Positions 34,052 to 42,469 of a stretch of DNA of 64,000 bases are shown here, in pieces (position 1 is the first letter of the stretch; each line of letters starts with the position of its first letter). Under the pieces are notes generated by a model. It searched no databases, had not been told where the DNA came from, and worked only from the letters and a program-made list of their open reading frames with translations. The stretch is from a virus: IMG/VR virus record IMGVR_UViG_3300042893_000241, positions 1 to 64,000 of that record, one strand, 5' to 3'. The translations under genes were made by a program, and so were the position numbers.

Positions 34052-35665
34052 TTATTTGCTTGGAGCCGGGGTTGGAGCCGGTGAAGGAGGATTAGTTGTT
34101 GCTGGCGCGGCGGCAGGAGCAGCCGATGCTTCTTCGGCTACAAGTTCTTTCAAATAAGAATCCTTAGCAATTTCGCAAATCATATTATGTCTCAATTTTG
34201 TAATTTGATGATGTATCGCAGTTATCATATAATATCCACTTATCCATATATCTCTAACACTGTCCTCATCCGTTTCACCATTTCTACCAGACCCCACGGA
34301 AGGATAATCAAAATCTACGATTGTACCAACTTCCATGTCTGTTCTACCTGGAATAGTAATTTTCATTTTCATAGTAGAAATGTCAGAAAACAGACTGTTT
34401 CTTTGCTGAACATATTTCTCAGGATGAAGATTCATCAATTCAGGATCCGAGCTATCTAGAACACCAGGATGTATAGACTCAATAAAAACTTTACTGTCGG
34501 ATGAGCGAATGACTGTAGCCGGAAAAATTGAATTATATTTCTTGCTTTCATCCAGAACTAGACCCGTTTGACCGGGCGCAGATTTATAACTACCTAAATG
34601 AGGATATTTCTGAAACTCAAACCCGTGATCGTATGACGTTGCCACATATTCTTTCTTGACTACATCTAATGTGAAAAGAGAGCTTGCAAAATGCCCCAAG
34701 TCTTGACCTTTAAGAACATCAACGTTTGATAGAAACTCTAGATTTTCAACGTGAGAATACGCCAAACGAATTGCATTTTCTCCTAGTTGTTCTGCCTCAT
34801 ATTTCTTACGATACTTCAACTTCGACATAATAAAGCCAACTGACATCTGCGATCTAATTAGATCGTTTATAGAACACATGTAAAAACCTTTGGTCGTCTC
34901 ATAAAATAGAAAAGTCGGAGCATCGGTAACATTTGTTCCCAATGCTCGTTTTGATAGATAACCCATTATTTGAAATGGTGTCCACATAGGAGGTAATAAT
35001 GAAACCTTAGAAGTATGTGGAGTATCGCCGATAGTAAAGTCAGATTTGGGAGCAGTTGCCGCTGTGTTTTTATCGTTCAAGTATCTAGGAATATCCTTGA
35101 ACGAATCCTCAAAAACTTTGGCTGCTATTTCATCTGTTGTACCTTCATACTTCTGGCACAAATATGAAATATTATCTACCATACCTTCCATCGAAATGAA
35201 GTGCAGAGAATACAATTGTTCTTTGTCTTCATTCGACAAAAATCTATTCTTGATAGCATATACAGCAAATGATTTTTGTATTTTATTTGTTGGGTCGTAG
35301 GGCGCCTGAGCTAACTGAGGAGTAGAAATATCCAGAGTTAATATTTCGTCGCCTATCAAAGGAACCTTTTCTATCAAGTTTTGTGTGTCACGGATAATCA
35401 CATTTCCATGTAAACAAGGAGAAAACATATCTTCATAGATATTGATTTCGACCACGAAGTCTCTAATATCAATAATGCCGCCGTTAGTAACTAGCAACAC
35501 CTCGTTGTAAATAACATCACCCGCTTTTTGTAGAATTGCAGGATTCAGATCAGCAAAGGCCGACTCATCGAAGTCTTCTTCATTTGAAAAGAGATCCCCA
35601 TCGCCTTCATATTCAGGATCTCCCTTGGGCTTAGATGCACCCAAAAAACTAAGAAAGTCTACCAT
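34052..35665 (-). CDS. 27: Baseplate hub protein, gp27-like
   Basis: This 537-residue protein lies between gp53 and the gp5-like hub. The N-terminus is acidic (DPEYEGDGDLFSNEEDFDESAF). Residues 45-180 (VEINIYEDMFSPCLHGNVIIRDTQNLIEKVPLIGDEILTLDI..., LYSLHFISMEGMVDNISYLCQKYEGT) follow the hub fold of gp27-type and gpD-type proteins in marine T4-like phages. The C-terminus is a low-complexity Ala/Pro/Thr tail (SAAPAAAPATTNPPSP). gp27 trimers form the base of the tail tube and hold gp5. The identity rests on family pattern and gene order. Confidence 0.7.
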   Translation of the reverse strand: MVDFLSFLGASKPKGDPEYEGDGDLFSNEEDFDESAFADLNPAILQKAGDVIYNEVLLVTNGGIIDIRDFVVEINIYEDMFSPCLHGNVIIRDTQNLIEKVPLIGDEILTLDISTPQLAQAPYDPTNKIQKSFAVYAIKNRFLSNEDKEQLYSLHFISMEGMVDNISYLCQKYEGTTDEIAAKVFEDSFKDIPRYLNDKNTAATAPKSDFTIGDTPHTSKVSLLPPMWTPFQIMGYLSKRALGTNVTDAPTFLFYETTKGFYMCSINDLIRSQMSVGFIMSKLKYRKKYEAEQLGENAIRLAYSHVENLEFLSNVDVLKGQDLGHFASSLFTLDVVKKEYVATSYDHGFEFQKYPHLGSYKSAPGQTGLVLDESKKYNSIFPATVIRSSDSKVFIESIHPGVLDSSDPELMNLHPEKYVQQRNSLFSDISTMKMKITIPGRTDMEVGTIVDFDYPSVGSGRNGETDEDSVRDIWISGYYMITAIHHQITKLRHNMICEIAKDSYLKELVAEEASAAPAAAPATTNPPSPAPTPAPSK

Positions 35666-35669
35666 TATA

Positions 35670-36164
35670 TTACCTTGAAATCAATGTCTGGAATTTAGTT
35701 ACGAATGAGTTAAGATACTTAGGTTCTAAAATCTTGACTTCTCTCTTAGCATCATTCAGTATTTCTTCATATTCGATATTCGTAACTGCGATTTTATTTT
35801 CAGTATAACTAGATTGTACCGTGATGCCCTCATCGTTTTCATAGTGATGAACATCGTATAATTCTTCCAGACCGCCATATTTTAGTTTGCTATATTCAAT
35901 CAAATCTGCACCCGACTTCGGCCATTCTTCTCTAATGTCAACGATGTTATTTAAAATCATAATAACCCAGTGATATGTGGGTGAACCATAATATAAATCG
36001 CTGACTTGCTCGACTGTATATCCTTCAGGAATAGTTACGGTCTCTAGTTCCGAATAGTGTGTCGCAAACGTATTTGTATAAACTCGTCTGAAAATATCTG
36101 TGACATACTTGTATTCATTTCCAATTTTAAGTATATCCGATGGAAAGTTGCTAAAATATGACAT
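35670..36164 (-). CDS. 53: Baseplate wedge protein gp53
   Basis: This 164-residue protein (MSYFSNFPSDILKIGNEYKYVTDIFRRVY...) contains the LysM-like gp53 core VEQVSDLYYGSPTYHWVIMILNNIVDIREEWP near residues 50-85. T4 gp53 is 196 residues and clamps neighbouring wedges together. It begins two bases after the tube cap gene and is followed by the gp27-like hub. In T4, gp53 also neighbours gp4 and gp5, and the same neighbourhood is kept here (gp4 at 37429). Confidence 0.9.
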   Translation of the reverse strand: MSYFSNFPSDILKIGNEYKYVTDIFRRVYTNTFATHYSELETVTIPEGYTVEQVSDLYYGSPTYHWVIMILNNIVDIREEWPKSGADLIEYSKLKYGGLEELYDVHHYENDEGITVQSSYTENKIAVTNIEYEEILNDAKREVKILEPKYLNSFVTKFQTLISR

Positions 36165-36166
36165 AA

Positions 36167-37366
36167 TTAATATCCCAGCTTTGAGCGTTTGTTTGTAAGA
36201 GTTTCGAGTTCGGTAAATTCGAGTCTAATGGTGGCTTCTGTTGGCATACCGTTAGTTCCTTGAAAAGTGGTGAACCCATCTGCGCCATAATCGATATTCA
36301 TTCCTGTGAGGGCACAATTTGATATTCTTCTGACCCAGGTGTTTTCTGCGCCAGACTTATGATAGATTACAATTAAAAACTCTGACGGATAAATTAAAAA
36401 TACGCCAGCATTACTAGGTTCTGGATGCATATGTTCAAGAAATGTCCCAATAATACCACCGACGCCACCCCTGGCCTCCGATTTACCAAAAACTGTTAAA
36501 CCTTCTTCATATGTTCTGGGTGCAAATTTATATTCAAAACCAAATTTTCTGAATCCCATATTTTTAAACAACTGCTCTTTATACGGGTTCTCTACTGTTT
36601 TTGATGTAGCTTCTTTTAAGTTTGTAACCTGATTTCCGCCAATTGCACCTGCAAGACTTGCTAATTTTCTGGCTGCTAATGCACCAACATCGGTACCGAC
36701 ATCTCCTAGTGAGGCTTCTCCACTAAAGTTACCCGTTGCCGCGGCGCCGACAAAACCTCCTATATCAGCAACATCATAGTTTGCCGAATAACCGTAGCTA
36801 AGTTTATCTTGAATGCCTAAAACGATTGCTTTAGATCCCATAATCAATCTTCTTGCGCCTATACCATTAAGAGCCGCACCAGCTGCCACCCCGGCAGCTA
36901 TACCCAGTGCTGCCACCGTGCCGGCTGTTCCAGCCGCACCAGATTTAAAGAAGTTTGATAACCCACCTTTAGCGCCCATAATACTCTTCAATCCTGCAAG
37001 ACCAGCAGTACCTAATGTTTCGGCAGCAAGTTTTCCACCTAGTGCGGCACCAGCGGCTGTTGCATGTTCTGCATCGACTCTTTGTTGGCCTGAAGTTTCA
37101 AAAATAGTAGCTCTACCAGAGTCCCTCAATGCATTTGCTGCGGTGGTACCTTCTCTAACAAGAGGATAAAAAGCTATCCAATGTGTGTGTTCACTTTGGT
37201 CGTTAACAGTAGCTAAACTTTCCGGATATGTAAATGTCTTGGACGCTTTACTTCTTCCACTGAATGGATTGACCATACCCGAAGTGTCTCTATTAAATCT
37301 TCCTTCAGGAGAAGGAGAAGAAGCGGACTGCTTTGGGCTTGCCGGCTCTCTTTTTTGTTCTGCCAT
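36167..37366 (-). CDS. 48: Baseplate tail tube cap protein, gp48-like
   Basis: This 399-residue protein has a disordered N-terminus (MAEQKREPASPKQSASSPSPEG), then a hydrophobic Ala/Gly-rich stretch around residues 100-235 and a C-terminal tube-fold domain. The latter includes KFGFEYKFAPRTYEEG, AGVFLIYPSEFLIVIYH, ISNCALTGMNIDYGADGFTTF and MPTEATIRLEFTELETLTNKRS, which matches the end of T4 gp48 (IQSIRFDKTPNG ... FTLEITMREIITLNR). gp48 sits on gp54 or gp27 and caps the tube assembly. gp54 is the alternative. A TATAAATA promoter lies 35 bases upstream. Confidence 0.72.
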   Translation of the reverse strand: MAEQKREPASPKQSASSPSPEGRFNRDTSGMVNPFSGRSKASKTFTYPESLATVNDQSEHTHWIAFYPLVREGTTAANALRDSGRATIFETSGQQRVDAEHATAAGAALGGKLAAETLGTAGLAGLKSIMGAKGGLSNFFKSGAAGTAGTVAALGIAAGVAAGAALNGIGARRLIMGSKAIVLGIQDKLSYGYSANYDVADIGGFVGAAATGNFSGEASLGDVGTDVGALAARKLASLAGAIGGNQVTNLKEATSKTVENPYKEQLFKNMGFRKFGFEYKFAPRTYEEGLTVFGKSEARGGVGGIIGTFLEHMHPEPSNAGVFLIYPSEFLIVIYHKSGAENTWVRRISNCALTGMNIDYGADGFTTFQGTNGMPTEATIRLEFTELETLTNKRSKLGY

Positions 37367-37370
37367 TTCT

Positions 37371-37378
37371 AATAAATA
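37371..37378 (+). promoter_or_regulatory. Possible late promoter AATAAATA for the gp4 operon
   Basis: A one-mismatch late element on the plus strand, 51 bases upstream of the gp4 start, back-to-back with the exact minus-strand element at 37401. Confidence 0.3.
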
Positions 37379-37400
37379 TCCTATTGAGCTTGGTTTGGAC

Positions 37401-37408
37401 TATTTATA
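37401..37408 (-). promoter_or_regulatory. Late promoter TATAAATA for the baseplate operon
   Basis: An exact late octamer on the minus strand, in the 62-base gap between the divergent gp48-like and gp4 genes and 35 bases upstream of the gp48-like start. It is well placed to drive the whole baseplate operon. Confidence 0.75.
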
Positions 37409-37428
37409 TGACATACACAAAGGAGACT

Positions 37429-37863
37429 ATGAAAGGTCTCTACAAAATACAAAATCCTAAGAAGTATATTGGTGATCCTGGTAGAATTATATATCGTTCT
37501 AGCTGGGAGCTAAAGTTTATGAAATGGTGCGATAGTAATCCAAGTGTATTAGAATGGGGTTCAGAAGAACTGGCTATTCCTTATATTTCACCCAAAGATA
37601 ATAGAGTCCACCGATACTTTGTAGATTTTTATATGAAAGTCCAAGAGAGTAGCGGTAAAGTAAAAAAATACTTAATTGAAATAAAGCCTGCTAAATTTGT
37701 TCAGCAGCCGAAAATTCCTGCGAGAAAGACTAAACAATTTCTAAATGAAGTTATGACTTGGGGTGTAAATCAAGCCAAGTGGAAGTATGCAACTGAATTT
37801 TGCGAAGATAATGGTTGGGAATTTATGATATTAACTGAAAAAGAACTTGGAATTAAAGCATAA
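37429..37863 (+). CDS. 4: Head completion protein gp4 (TnsA-like nuclease fold)
   Basis: This 144-residue protein starts at ATG 37429 (MKGLYKIQNPKKYIGDP) behind AAGGAG; upstream in-frame ATGs lack a ribosome binding site. T4 gp4 has 150 residues. YRSSWELKFMKWCDSN, then HRYFVDFYMKV...KKYLIEIKPAKF (a D-x(n)-ExK pattern), are the PD-(D/E)XK-like core of the gp4/TnsA family. The protein acts in head completion and head-tail joining. It is next to gp53 in T4 and close to it here. It begins a plus-strand morphogenesis operon. Confidence 0.88.
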   Translation: MKGLYKIQNPKKYIGDPGRIIYRSSWELKFMKWCDSNPSVLEWGSEELAIPYISPKDNRVHRYFVDFYMKVQESSGKVKKYLIEIKPAKFVQQPKIPARKTKQFLNEVMTWGVNQAKWKYATEFCEDNGWEFMILTEKELGIKA

Positions 37864-37866
37864 ATA
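37859..37866 (+). promoter_or_regulatory. Possible late promoter CATAAATA
   Basis: A one-mismatch late element at the end of gp4, 21 bases upstream of the next start codon. The position is good and the sequence is imperfect. Confidence 0.3.
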
Positions 37867-37887
37867 TACACTAAGGAGATTTATACC

Positions 37888-38010
37888 ATGGCTAAAGCAA
37901 CAGGAAATACAAAGACAGTATTCGCACCTCGCCGCAAGGGAGTCAAACTAAGCACGATGAACAAGCATAAGCGCCGCAATTTTAAGAAGTATAGAGGTCA
38001 GGGCCGTTAA
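37888..38010 (+). CDS. Small highly basic phage protein
   Basis: This 40-residue protein (MAKATGNTKTVFAPRRKGVK..., ending KYRGQGR) has 14 Lys/Arg residues and a strong ribosome binding site (AAGGAGATTTATACC). Its stop overlaps the next start as TAATG, so it is surely translated. A protein of this type is conserved at this place in marine T4-like phages. It may bind DNA or RNA, or be a small virion protein; the function is unknown. Confidence 0.75.
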   Translation: MAKATGNTKTVFAPRRKGVKLSTMNKHKRRNFKKYRGQGR

Positions 38011-38588
38011 TGCCATCAAATAACGCCTTTCAGAAACTTCGTGCGCAAGTAGGAGATGGACAGAAGTCCATTGACTGGTATATGCGCAACGTTAAGAGCC
38101 TCGTGGGCGCAAGAGTTTCTGGAAACACAGTGATGCAATCTGATATCGGCAGTCTTACCAGCAAGGTAGAGATTGGTGCGATGTATATGTATTTCTATGA
38201 CCCGAAGTTTAAAAACGAACTACCGTTTTACGATACTTTTCCTTTAGTATTGCCGTTCGGTCCAGCTAAAGGAGGTTTCTATGGTATTAACGTTCACTAT
38301 TTGCCTTACCTGTTAAGAGCAAAAGTTTTGGGTGAATTGATGAACTTTGCGGATTCCAAGACGCTTACACCAACCAGCAAAATGCGCTTGTCATATAATC
38401 TTTTAAATAGTCTACAAACAGCCGCGGAAATTAAACCTTGCATCAAACATTATTTGACTACACATGTAAGGTCACAATTCATGAAAATTAATCCTGTTGA
38501 TTGGAAAGCAGCGATATTCTTACCAGTTGAAGCGTTTGTTGGTGCAACTAAAGAATCAGTTTTCAGAGACACTAGGAGCAAGATTTAA
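38010..38588 (+). CDS. Conserved T4-like morphogenesis protein, unknown function
   Basis: This 192-residue protein (MPSNNAFQKLRAQVGDGQKSIDWYMRNVKSL...) contains GAMYMYFYDPKFKNELPFYDTFPLVLPFGPAKGGFYGINVHYLPYLLR, a highly conserved block in marine T4-like phages. The aromatic-rich block suggests a compact beta domain. It is translationally coupled on both sides (TAATG at its start; its stop abuts the tube-like gene). The context points to tail or head-tail assembly. T4 gp2, gp3 and gp51 are possible counterparts, and none can be assigned from sequence. Confidence 0.7.
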   Translation: MPSNNAFQKLRAQVGDGQKSIDWYMRNVKSLVGARVSGNTVMQSDIGSLTSKVEIGAMYMYFYDPKFKNELPFYDTFPLVLPFGPAKGGFYGINVHYLPYLLRAKVLGELMNFADSKTLTPTSKMRLSYNLLNSLQTAAEIKPCIKHYLTTHVRSQFMKINPVDWKAAIFLPVEAFVGATKESVFRDTRSKI

Positions 38589-39184
38589 TGGAACAAGCAT
38601 ATAATAGCTTGGCAAATTTCCGCGCGGAGACGAGAAAAAGAGATTTTGCTCGTTCACATAGATTTGAAGTGCAAATAATTCCACCAGCAGAGTTGATGGG
38701 CGACGACGGTAAAAGAGTGCCAGGCGGACAAAGAATGGCCACACACTTAACATCTGCCGGTCGTTCAGCCAATCATCTGTCTCTATTTGTAGAAGATGCT
38801 ATGATTCCAGGAATACTCCTTGGAACTAGACCAGTTAGAATCAACAATTTAAATGAACAACGTGCCAGCGCAATTGATTTTGGTGGAGACTCAATTACCT
38901 TTACGTTTTTAGTTGATGCGACATGGGCAGCAAAAGACTTTTTCGGAGATTGGATGCGCGGAATTATCAATAAGAGAACCCGTGAAATTGCTTTCCCGAA
39001 CAAATATTATGGCGGCATGATAGTAACTGCCTTGAATAATAAAGATGAAGTCGTTGCCAAATGGGAAATAGAAGATGTATTTCCAAGATCGATTGCACCC
39101 ATTCAAATGTCTAATAGTAACACACAGCCTATTAGATTACCAGTGACATTTACATATAAAAGATGGTTTGTAATACCAGTTTAA
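38588..39184 (+). CDS. 54: Tail-tube-fold protein, gp54-like tube initiator
   Basis: This 198-residue protein has FRAETRKRDFARSHRFEVQIIPP at its N-terminus, like the DFARPNLFQVEI start of T4 gp19. It continues SITFTFLVDATWAAKDFFGDWMRGI, YYGGMIVTALNNKDEVVAKWEIEDVFPRSIAPIQMS and PIRLPVTFTYKRW, the strands of the tail tube fold. T4 gp54 and gp19 share this fold. The position beside gp26 and the tape measure favours the baseplate tube initiator gp54 over the main tube protein, which usually follows the sheath gene. Confidence 0.7.
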   Translation: MEQAYNSLANFRAETRKRDFARSHRFEVQIIPPAELMGDDGKRVPGGQRMATHLTSAGRSANHLSLFVEDAMIPGILLGTRPVRINNLNEQRASAIDFGGDSITFTFLVDATWAAKDFFGDWMRGIINKRTREIAFPNKYYGGMIVTALNNKDEVVAKWEIEDVFPRSIAPIQMSNSNTQPIRLPVTFTYKRWFVIPV

Positions 39185-39202
39185 TTAATGAAGGACTAAA
39201 TT

Positions 39203-39889
39203 ATGCCGTTGCCAACTATGACTACTCCGACTTTCAGAGTAAAGTTGCATTCTTTATCAAATGAAATTGAGTTTCGCCCCTTTCTCGTAAAAGAGGAAAA
39301 GATACTTATCTTGGCTCAAGAATCCAACGAGCCAAAAGAGATGATAAAGGCTATGCAAGATATTGTTACATCTTGCTCTAATGGAAATGTGCAGGGCAGA
39401 GACTTGCCGTTTTTTGATCTACAGTATGCATTTATTCAATTACGCTCCCAGTCTATTGGCAGTGTCACTGATTTCGTTTTGATTTGCGGTGAATGTGGAC
39501 ACAAGACTGAGACTACATTAGATTTGAATTCGTTGACAATCGATTTTCCCGAAAATCATACGAATAAGATAATGCTTTCAGATGCCGTTGGCGTGATTAT
39601 GAAATATCCAAAGGCAGAAATTTTAGTCGATGATGAAACTCCAGCATTCAATCTTGTCGTAGCGTGTATAGATAAAATCTTCGACCAAGACGAAATCTAC
39701 AACGCAGAGGATGAAGGTCCAGAAGAAGTAGAAAAGTTTATTAACAGTCTTTCGACACAGCAGTTTGAAAAGATAGTAGAATTTTTCCAGACTTCACCAA
39801 GACTTGAAAAGACAATTGATTATACATGTGTTAAATGTGAAACAGAAAATACGGTATTAATAGACGGTGTAGAAAATTTTTTCGAATAA
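39203..39889 (+). CDS. 26: Baseplate hub assembly protein gp26 (T4_baseplate family)
   Basis: This 228-residue protein (T4 gp26 has 208) starts MPLPTMTTPTFRVKLHSLSNEIEFRPFLVKEEKILILAQESN, the signature of the gp26 family. It has two CxxC pairs (CGEC near 96, CVKC near 211) that could bind zinc. A TTTTTTC heptamer precedes its stop codon, and the -1 frame is open into the next ORF. A fraction of ribosomes could therefore make a fusion of about 287 residues. This matches the G/GT tail-chaperone pattern, and the following gene looks like a tape measure. Confidence 0.85.
   Translation: MPLPTMTTPTFRVKLHSLSNEIEFRPFLVKEEKILILAQESNEPKEMIKAMQDIVTSCSNGNVQGRDLPFFDLQYAFIQLRSQSIGSVTDFVLICGECGHKTETTLDLNSLTIDFPENHTNKIMLSDAVGVIMKYPKAEILVDDETPAFNLVVACIDKIFDQDEIYNAEDEGPEEVEKFINSLSTQQFEKIVEFFQTSPRLEKTIDYTCVKCETENTVLIDGVENFFE
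39877..39883 (+). promoter_or_regulatory. Predicted -1 ribosomal frameshift site T_TTT_TTC
   Basis: In the gp26 frame the codons are AAT TTT TTC GAA TAA, which gives a canonical X_XXY_YYZ slippery heptamer with XXX and YYY both TTT, directly before GAA and the stop. After a -1 slip the reading is CGA ATA ACC ... and continues without a stop into the ATG at 39910 and on to 40065. No strong downstream stem was seen. Confidence 0.6.
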
Positions 39890-39909
39890 CCCTTTCTCAT
39901 GATAATTTG

Positions 39910-40065
39910 ATGAATCATTATAAGACAAACTTTATTTTAATGCAAGAACACAAATACAGTCTGTCAGAACTTGAAAATATGATGCCATGGGAAAGGGAAG
40001 TTTACATTGGATTGTTGATGACCCACTTGAAGAAAAAAGCAGAACAGAACCAACAGGATTATTAA
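39910..40065 (+). CDS. Small tail-assembly chaperone-like ORF in the -1 frame of gp26
   Basis: This 51-residue ORF from ATG 39910 (MNHYKTNFILMQEHKYSLSELENMMPWEREVYIGLLMTHL...) carries a SLSELENMMPWER.VYIGLL block familiar from small ORFs next to gp26 in marine T4-like phages. No Shine-Dalgarno sequence precedes the ATG. The preceding codons in the same frame (CGA to TTG) add R-I-T-L-S-H-D-N-L and join it to gp26 through the TTTTTTC site. It ends 3 bases before the tape-measure start. It is best read as the T part of a G/GT-like pair, though independent translation is possible. Confidence 0.7.
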   Translation: MNHYKTNFILMQEHKYSLSELENMMPWEREVYIGLLMTHLKKKAEQNQQDY

Positions 40066-40068
40066 GAA

Positions 40069-42438
40069 ATGGCCAGTAACTTACAAGGACTATCAGATAG
40101 ACTACAGACTGCCCCTAATAATGGGCCAGATCCTGTTGTCGACCGTCTGGATGAGGTTATAGGTCAAGCAAAAGACATCAAAAAATTATTGAGTTCGTCT
40201 GGTTCTGGCGTGGGGAAAGAAACTCAATTAGAAAAAATTAAGGAAACTACGAATCCTTTTTCAGTGACTACTGTGGATGGCGAAAAAGCTGCTAAGATTT
40301 TATCCGCTGCCACAGAAAACATAAGCAAAGACTTAGAACAGTATACCGACGAAGAACGTAAAATGCTGACCGAACTTGTCAAAGAAATTGGTAAGTTGAC
40401 AGAAAAGAATCTAGAAGGATTCAATAAAGGTATCAAAGAGGTGCTTGCTCTTGCTAAAAAGGGACAAGCCGTTGCACAGGCTTCAGGTAATACAGACGCC
40501 GCAACTAGATTTGCGAATGCCGGAAAGGCAGCTAAAGAGCAATATTTTCAAGCAAATGATATGGGTCTTAAAGGAAAAGAAGACACATTTAGAAATCGCT
40601 TGAAGCGTGCCGTTAGTGGCAAAGACACGACAACGGGTACTGCAATTCCAAAAGGATTTGTAAAAACTCAGCTTGAAGGTGCAAAAAGAGTCTTCACCGG
40701 AAAGCCCGGTGATATGAGATATGACCTGTTCACTTCTGATAAAAAGAAAAGAGCCGAAGCCAGAGATAGTATGGGATTGGCCCAAGAAGCGGAAAAATTA
40801 ACTGATCTGACTACAGAACAGAAGAAACTACTGGCCGATAGAGGAATAGCGCCTGCTTCTGAAAAAGATATATCATATCGTAGAGAGGGGAAACCAGTAT
40901 CAAAAGATACTATTAATGCCGAACTTCAAAAAGATTACGATGAGAAAAAGGGTGCATCGGTTATTCTACCAGATAAACCAACTACAGGAGCAGTAGCGGC
41001 TGGCATCGAATCTAATGTAGCACAACCTACAAGCGAACTACAAGAAGATGCGGCTGGAATGTCAGAGAGCCCGGTTGTAGATGCTATCCAAGAAAATACG
41101 AAAAAGCTAGACGAAATATCTGATACATTCAAAGAAGCAAATGAATTATTCTCTGCAATAAAAGATACGATAGAAAAGATTGCTCAATCGATTGAGAATT
41201 CTGGTGGCTCAGATGGACCAGGTGGCGGTGGACCCGTAATCGATATCGATTTACCTAGCCGTAGAAATCGCGGCGGAAATATTCCTAATGCTCCAGATGG
41301 TAGCAAGAAGTCTAGATCAGAAAGAGCTAGAAGTCAACCGAGAGATGCCAAGGGTAGATTTGTTAGAAAAACACCAGCAGTTTCTCCCGGTAGAACGCCT
41401 GGTAGGGGCAGAGGTATGCTTGGTGCATTAGCATTAGGCGCTGGTGCTCTCGGCGCGGGGGCATTGTTTGCGGGTAACGATAATGATGGCGGTGAAAACT
41501 TAGCCGGAAATAATGCCACAAATATTGCTGCCAACACTGCAATGGTGGCAGCCGATCTTGCTCCTATGTCCGGAGATACAGCAAAGCCTGTTACTAAAGC
41601 GGGTGAAAAGGCTGCTACTAAAGCGGGTGAAAAGGCTGCTACTAAAGCGGGAGAAAAGACTGCTACTAAAGCGGGTGAAAAGGCTGCTACTAAAGCTGGT
41701 CAAAAGGGTGCAGTTAAAGCCGGAGAAAAAGTTGCGTCTAAGGGTGTAGCTAAAGTTGGCGCGAAAGCAGTTGGCAAATCGCTATTGAAGAAAATCCCAG
41801 GTGTTGGTCTTGTTGCTGGTGGTGTATTTGCTGCCCAACGAGCTATGGCTGGTGACTGGACAGGCGCAGGCCTAGAATTAGCATCGGGTGCAGCGGGAAC
41901 TATTCCTGGTGTTGGAACAGCCGCTTCTGTCGGCTTAGATGCTGCACTGGCTGCTAGAGATATGGGCGCCTTGGGTGGCACACCAGAAACACGTGCCGCA
42001 GAAGCCGCACAAAGTGGCCAAGCACCAAAGGCGGCAACACAACCAAAACAAACAGCTAAAGTCCAGGGTAAGCCAGGCGGCGGCATATTCAGCAAAGCAG
42101 CTGGATTTATGAAAAGAAATCCACTAATGACTGCGGTTGGTTTAGGTGGAGTCGGCCTTGCCGCTGTTGGTGCAAAGAAGGCTTACGATTACATGAGCGG
42201 TGGCGGAGAAGAAGCTAAAGTCCAGTCAGGACAAAATCCTGATAGCGGCATCTTAGAAAAGGGGTCGGAACAGGCTAAAGACCAAATGAAAGTCAATGTT
42301 CCGCCTCCAACAATCATCAATCAAGGTGGTGGCGGGGGCGGCGCATCGCAAAGCTCCCCGGTACCAAATACTAAAACTTATGTTAGAGATGATGAGAGCA
42401 GTTGGATGAGATTTGCTCTAAAACGAGCAATGGCATAA
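40069..42438 (+). CDS. Probable tail tape measure protein (gp29-like role)
   Basis: This 789-residue protein has a long charged helical N-terminal half (ISKDLEQYTDEERKMLTELVKEIGKL...), an Arg/Ser-rich linker near residue 410, a hydrophobic Gly/Ala/Leu segment near 450-465, and an array of KAGEKAAT units near 509-555. A second Gly/Ala hydrophobic part (GVGLVAGGVFAAQRAM, AGTIPGVGTAASVGLDAALAA) spans 580-640. This mix, together with its place directly after a gp26/G-GT-like pair, fits a tape measure, which sets tail length and is ejected through the tube. It ends at a bidirectional terminator. There is no clear sequence match to T4 gp29, so this rests on context. Confidence 0.6.
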   Translation: MASNLQGLSDRLQTAPNNGPDPVVDRLDEVIGQAKDIKKLLSSSGSGVGKETQLEKIKETTNPFSVTTVDGEKAAKILSAATENISKDLEQYTDEERKMLTELVKEIGKLTEKNLEGFNKGIKEVLALAKKGQAVAQASGNTDAATRFANAGKAAKEQYFQANDMGLKGKEDTFRNRLKRAVSGKDTTTGTAIPKGFVKTQLEGAKRVFTGKPGDMRYDLFTSDKKKRAEARDSMGLAQEAEKLTDLTTEQKKLLADRGIAPASEKDISYRREGKPVSKDTINAELQKDYDEKKGASVILPDKPTTGAVAAGIESNVAQPTSELQEDAAGMSESPVVDAIQENTKKLDEISDTFKEANELFSAIKDTIEKIAQSIENSGGSDGPGGGGPVIDIDLPSRRNRGGNIPNAPDGSKKSRSERARSQPRDAKGRFVRKTPAVSPGRTPGRGRGMLGALALGAGALGAGALFAGNDNDGGENLAGNNATNIAANTAMVAADLAPMSGDTAKPVTKAGEKAATKAGEKAATKAGEKTATKAGEKAATKAGQKGAVKAGEKVASKGVAKVGAKAVGKSLLKKIPGVGLVAGGVFAAQRAMAGDWTGAGLELASGAAGTIPGVGTAASVGLDAALAARDMGALGGTPETRAAEAAQSGQAPKAATQPKQTAKVQGKPGGGIFSKAAGFMKRNPLMTAVGLGGVGLAAVGAKKAYDYMSGGGEEAKVQSGQNPDSGILEKGSEQAKDQMKVNVPPPTIINQGGGGGGASQSSPVPNTKTYVRDDESSWMRFALKRAMA
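41593..41736 (+). repeat. 24-bp tandem repeats (KAGEKAAT) in the tape-measure gene
   Basis: Four near-identical 24-bp units occupy 41593-41688, and two degenerate ones follow to 41736. Units 1 and 2 are identical in sequence. Each unit encodes T-K-A-G-E-K-A-A. The array is in frame, so slippage would change protein length by 8 residues per unit. Confidence 0.9.
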
Positions 42439-42439
42439 A

Positions 42440-42464
42440 AAAGGGGCGCTTAGAGCGCCCCTTT
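42440..42464. terminator. Bidirectional intrinsic terminator
   Basis: AAAGGGGCGCT and AGCGCCCCTTT form an 11-bp stem with a 3-base loop, flanked by A-run and T-rich sequence on the two sides. It lies between the convergent stops of the tape-measure gene (42438) and gp32 (42470) and serves both strands. Confidence 0.9.
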
Positions 42465-42469
42465 CTCTT

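Noticed and set aside
41593-41736. CRISPR-like array
   Set aside because: The 24-bp units are contiguous without spacers and encode KAGEKAAT in frame.
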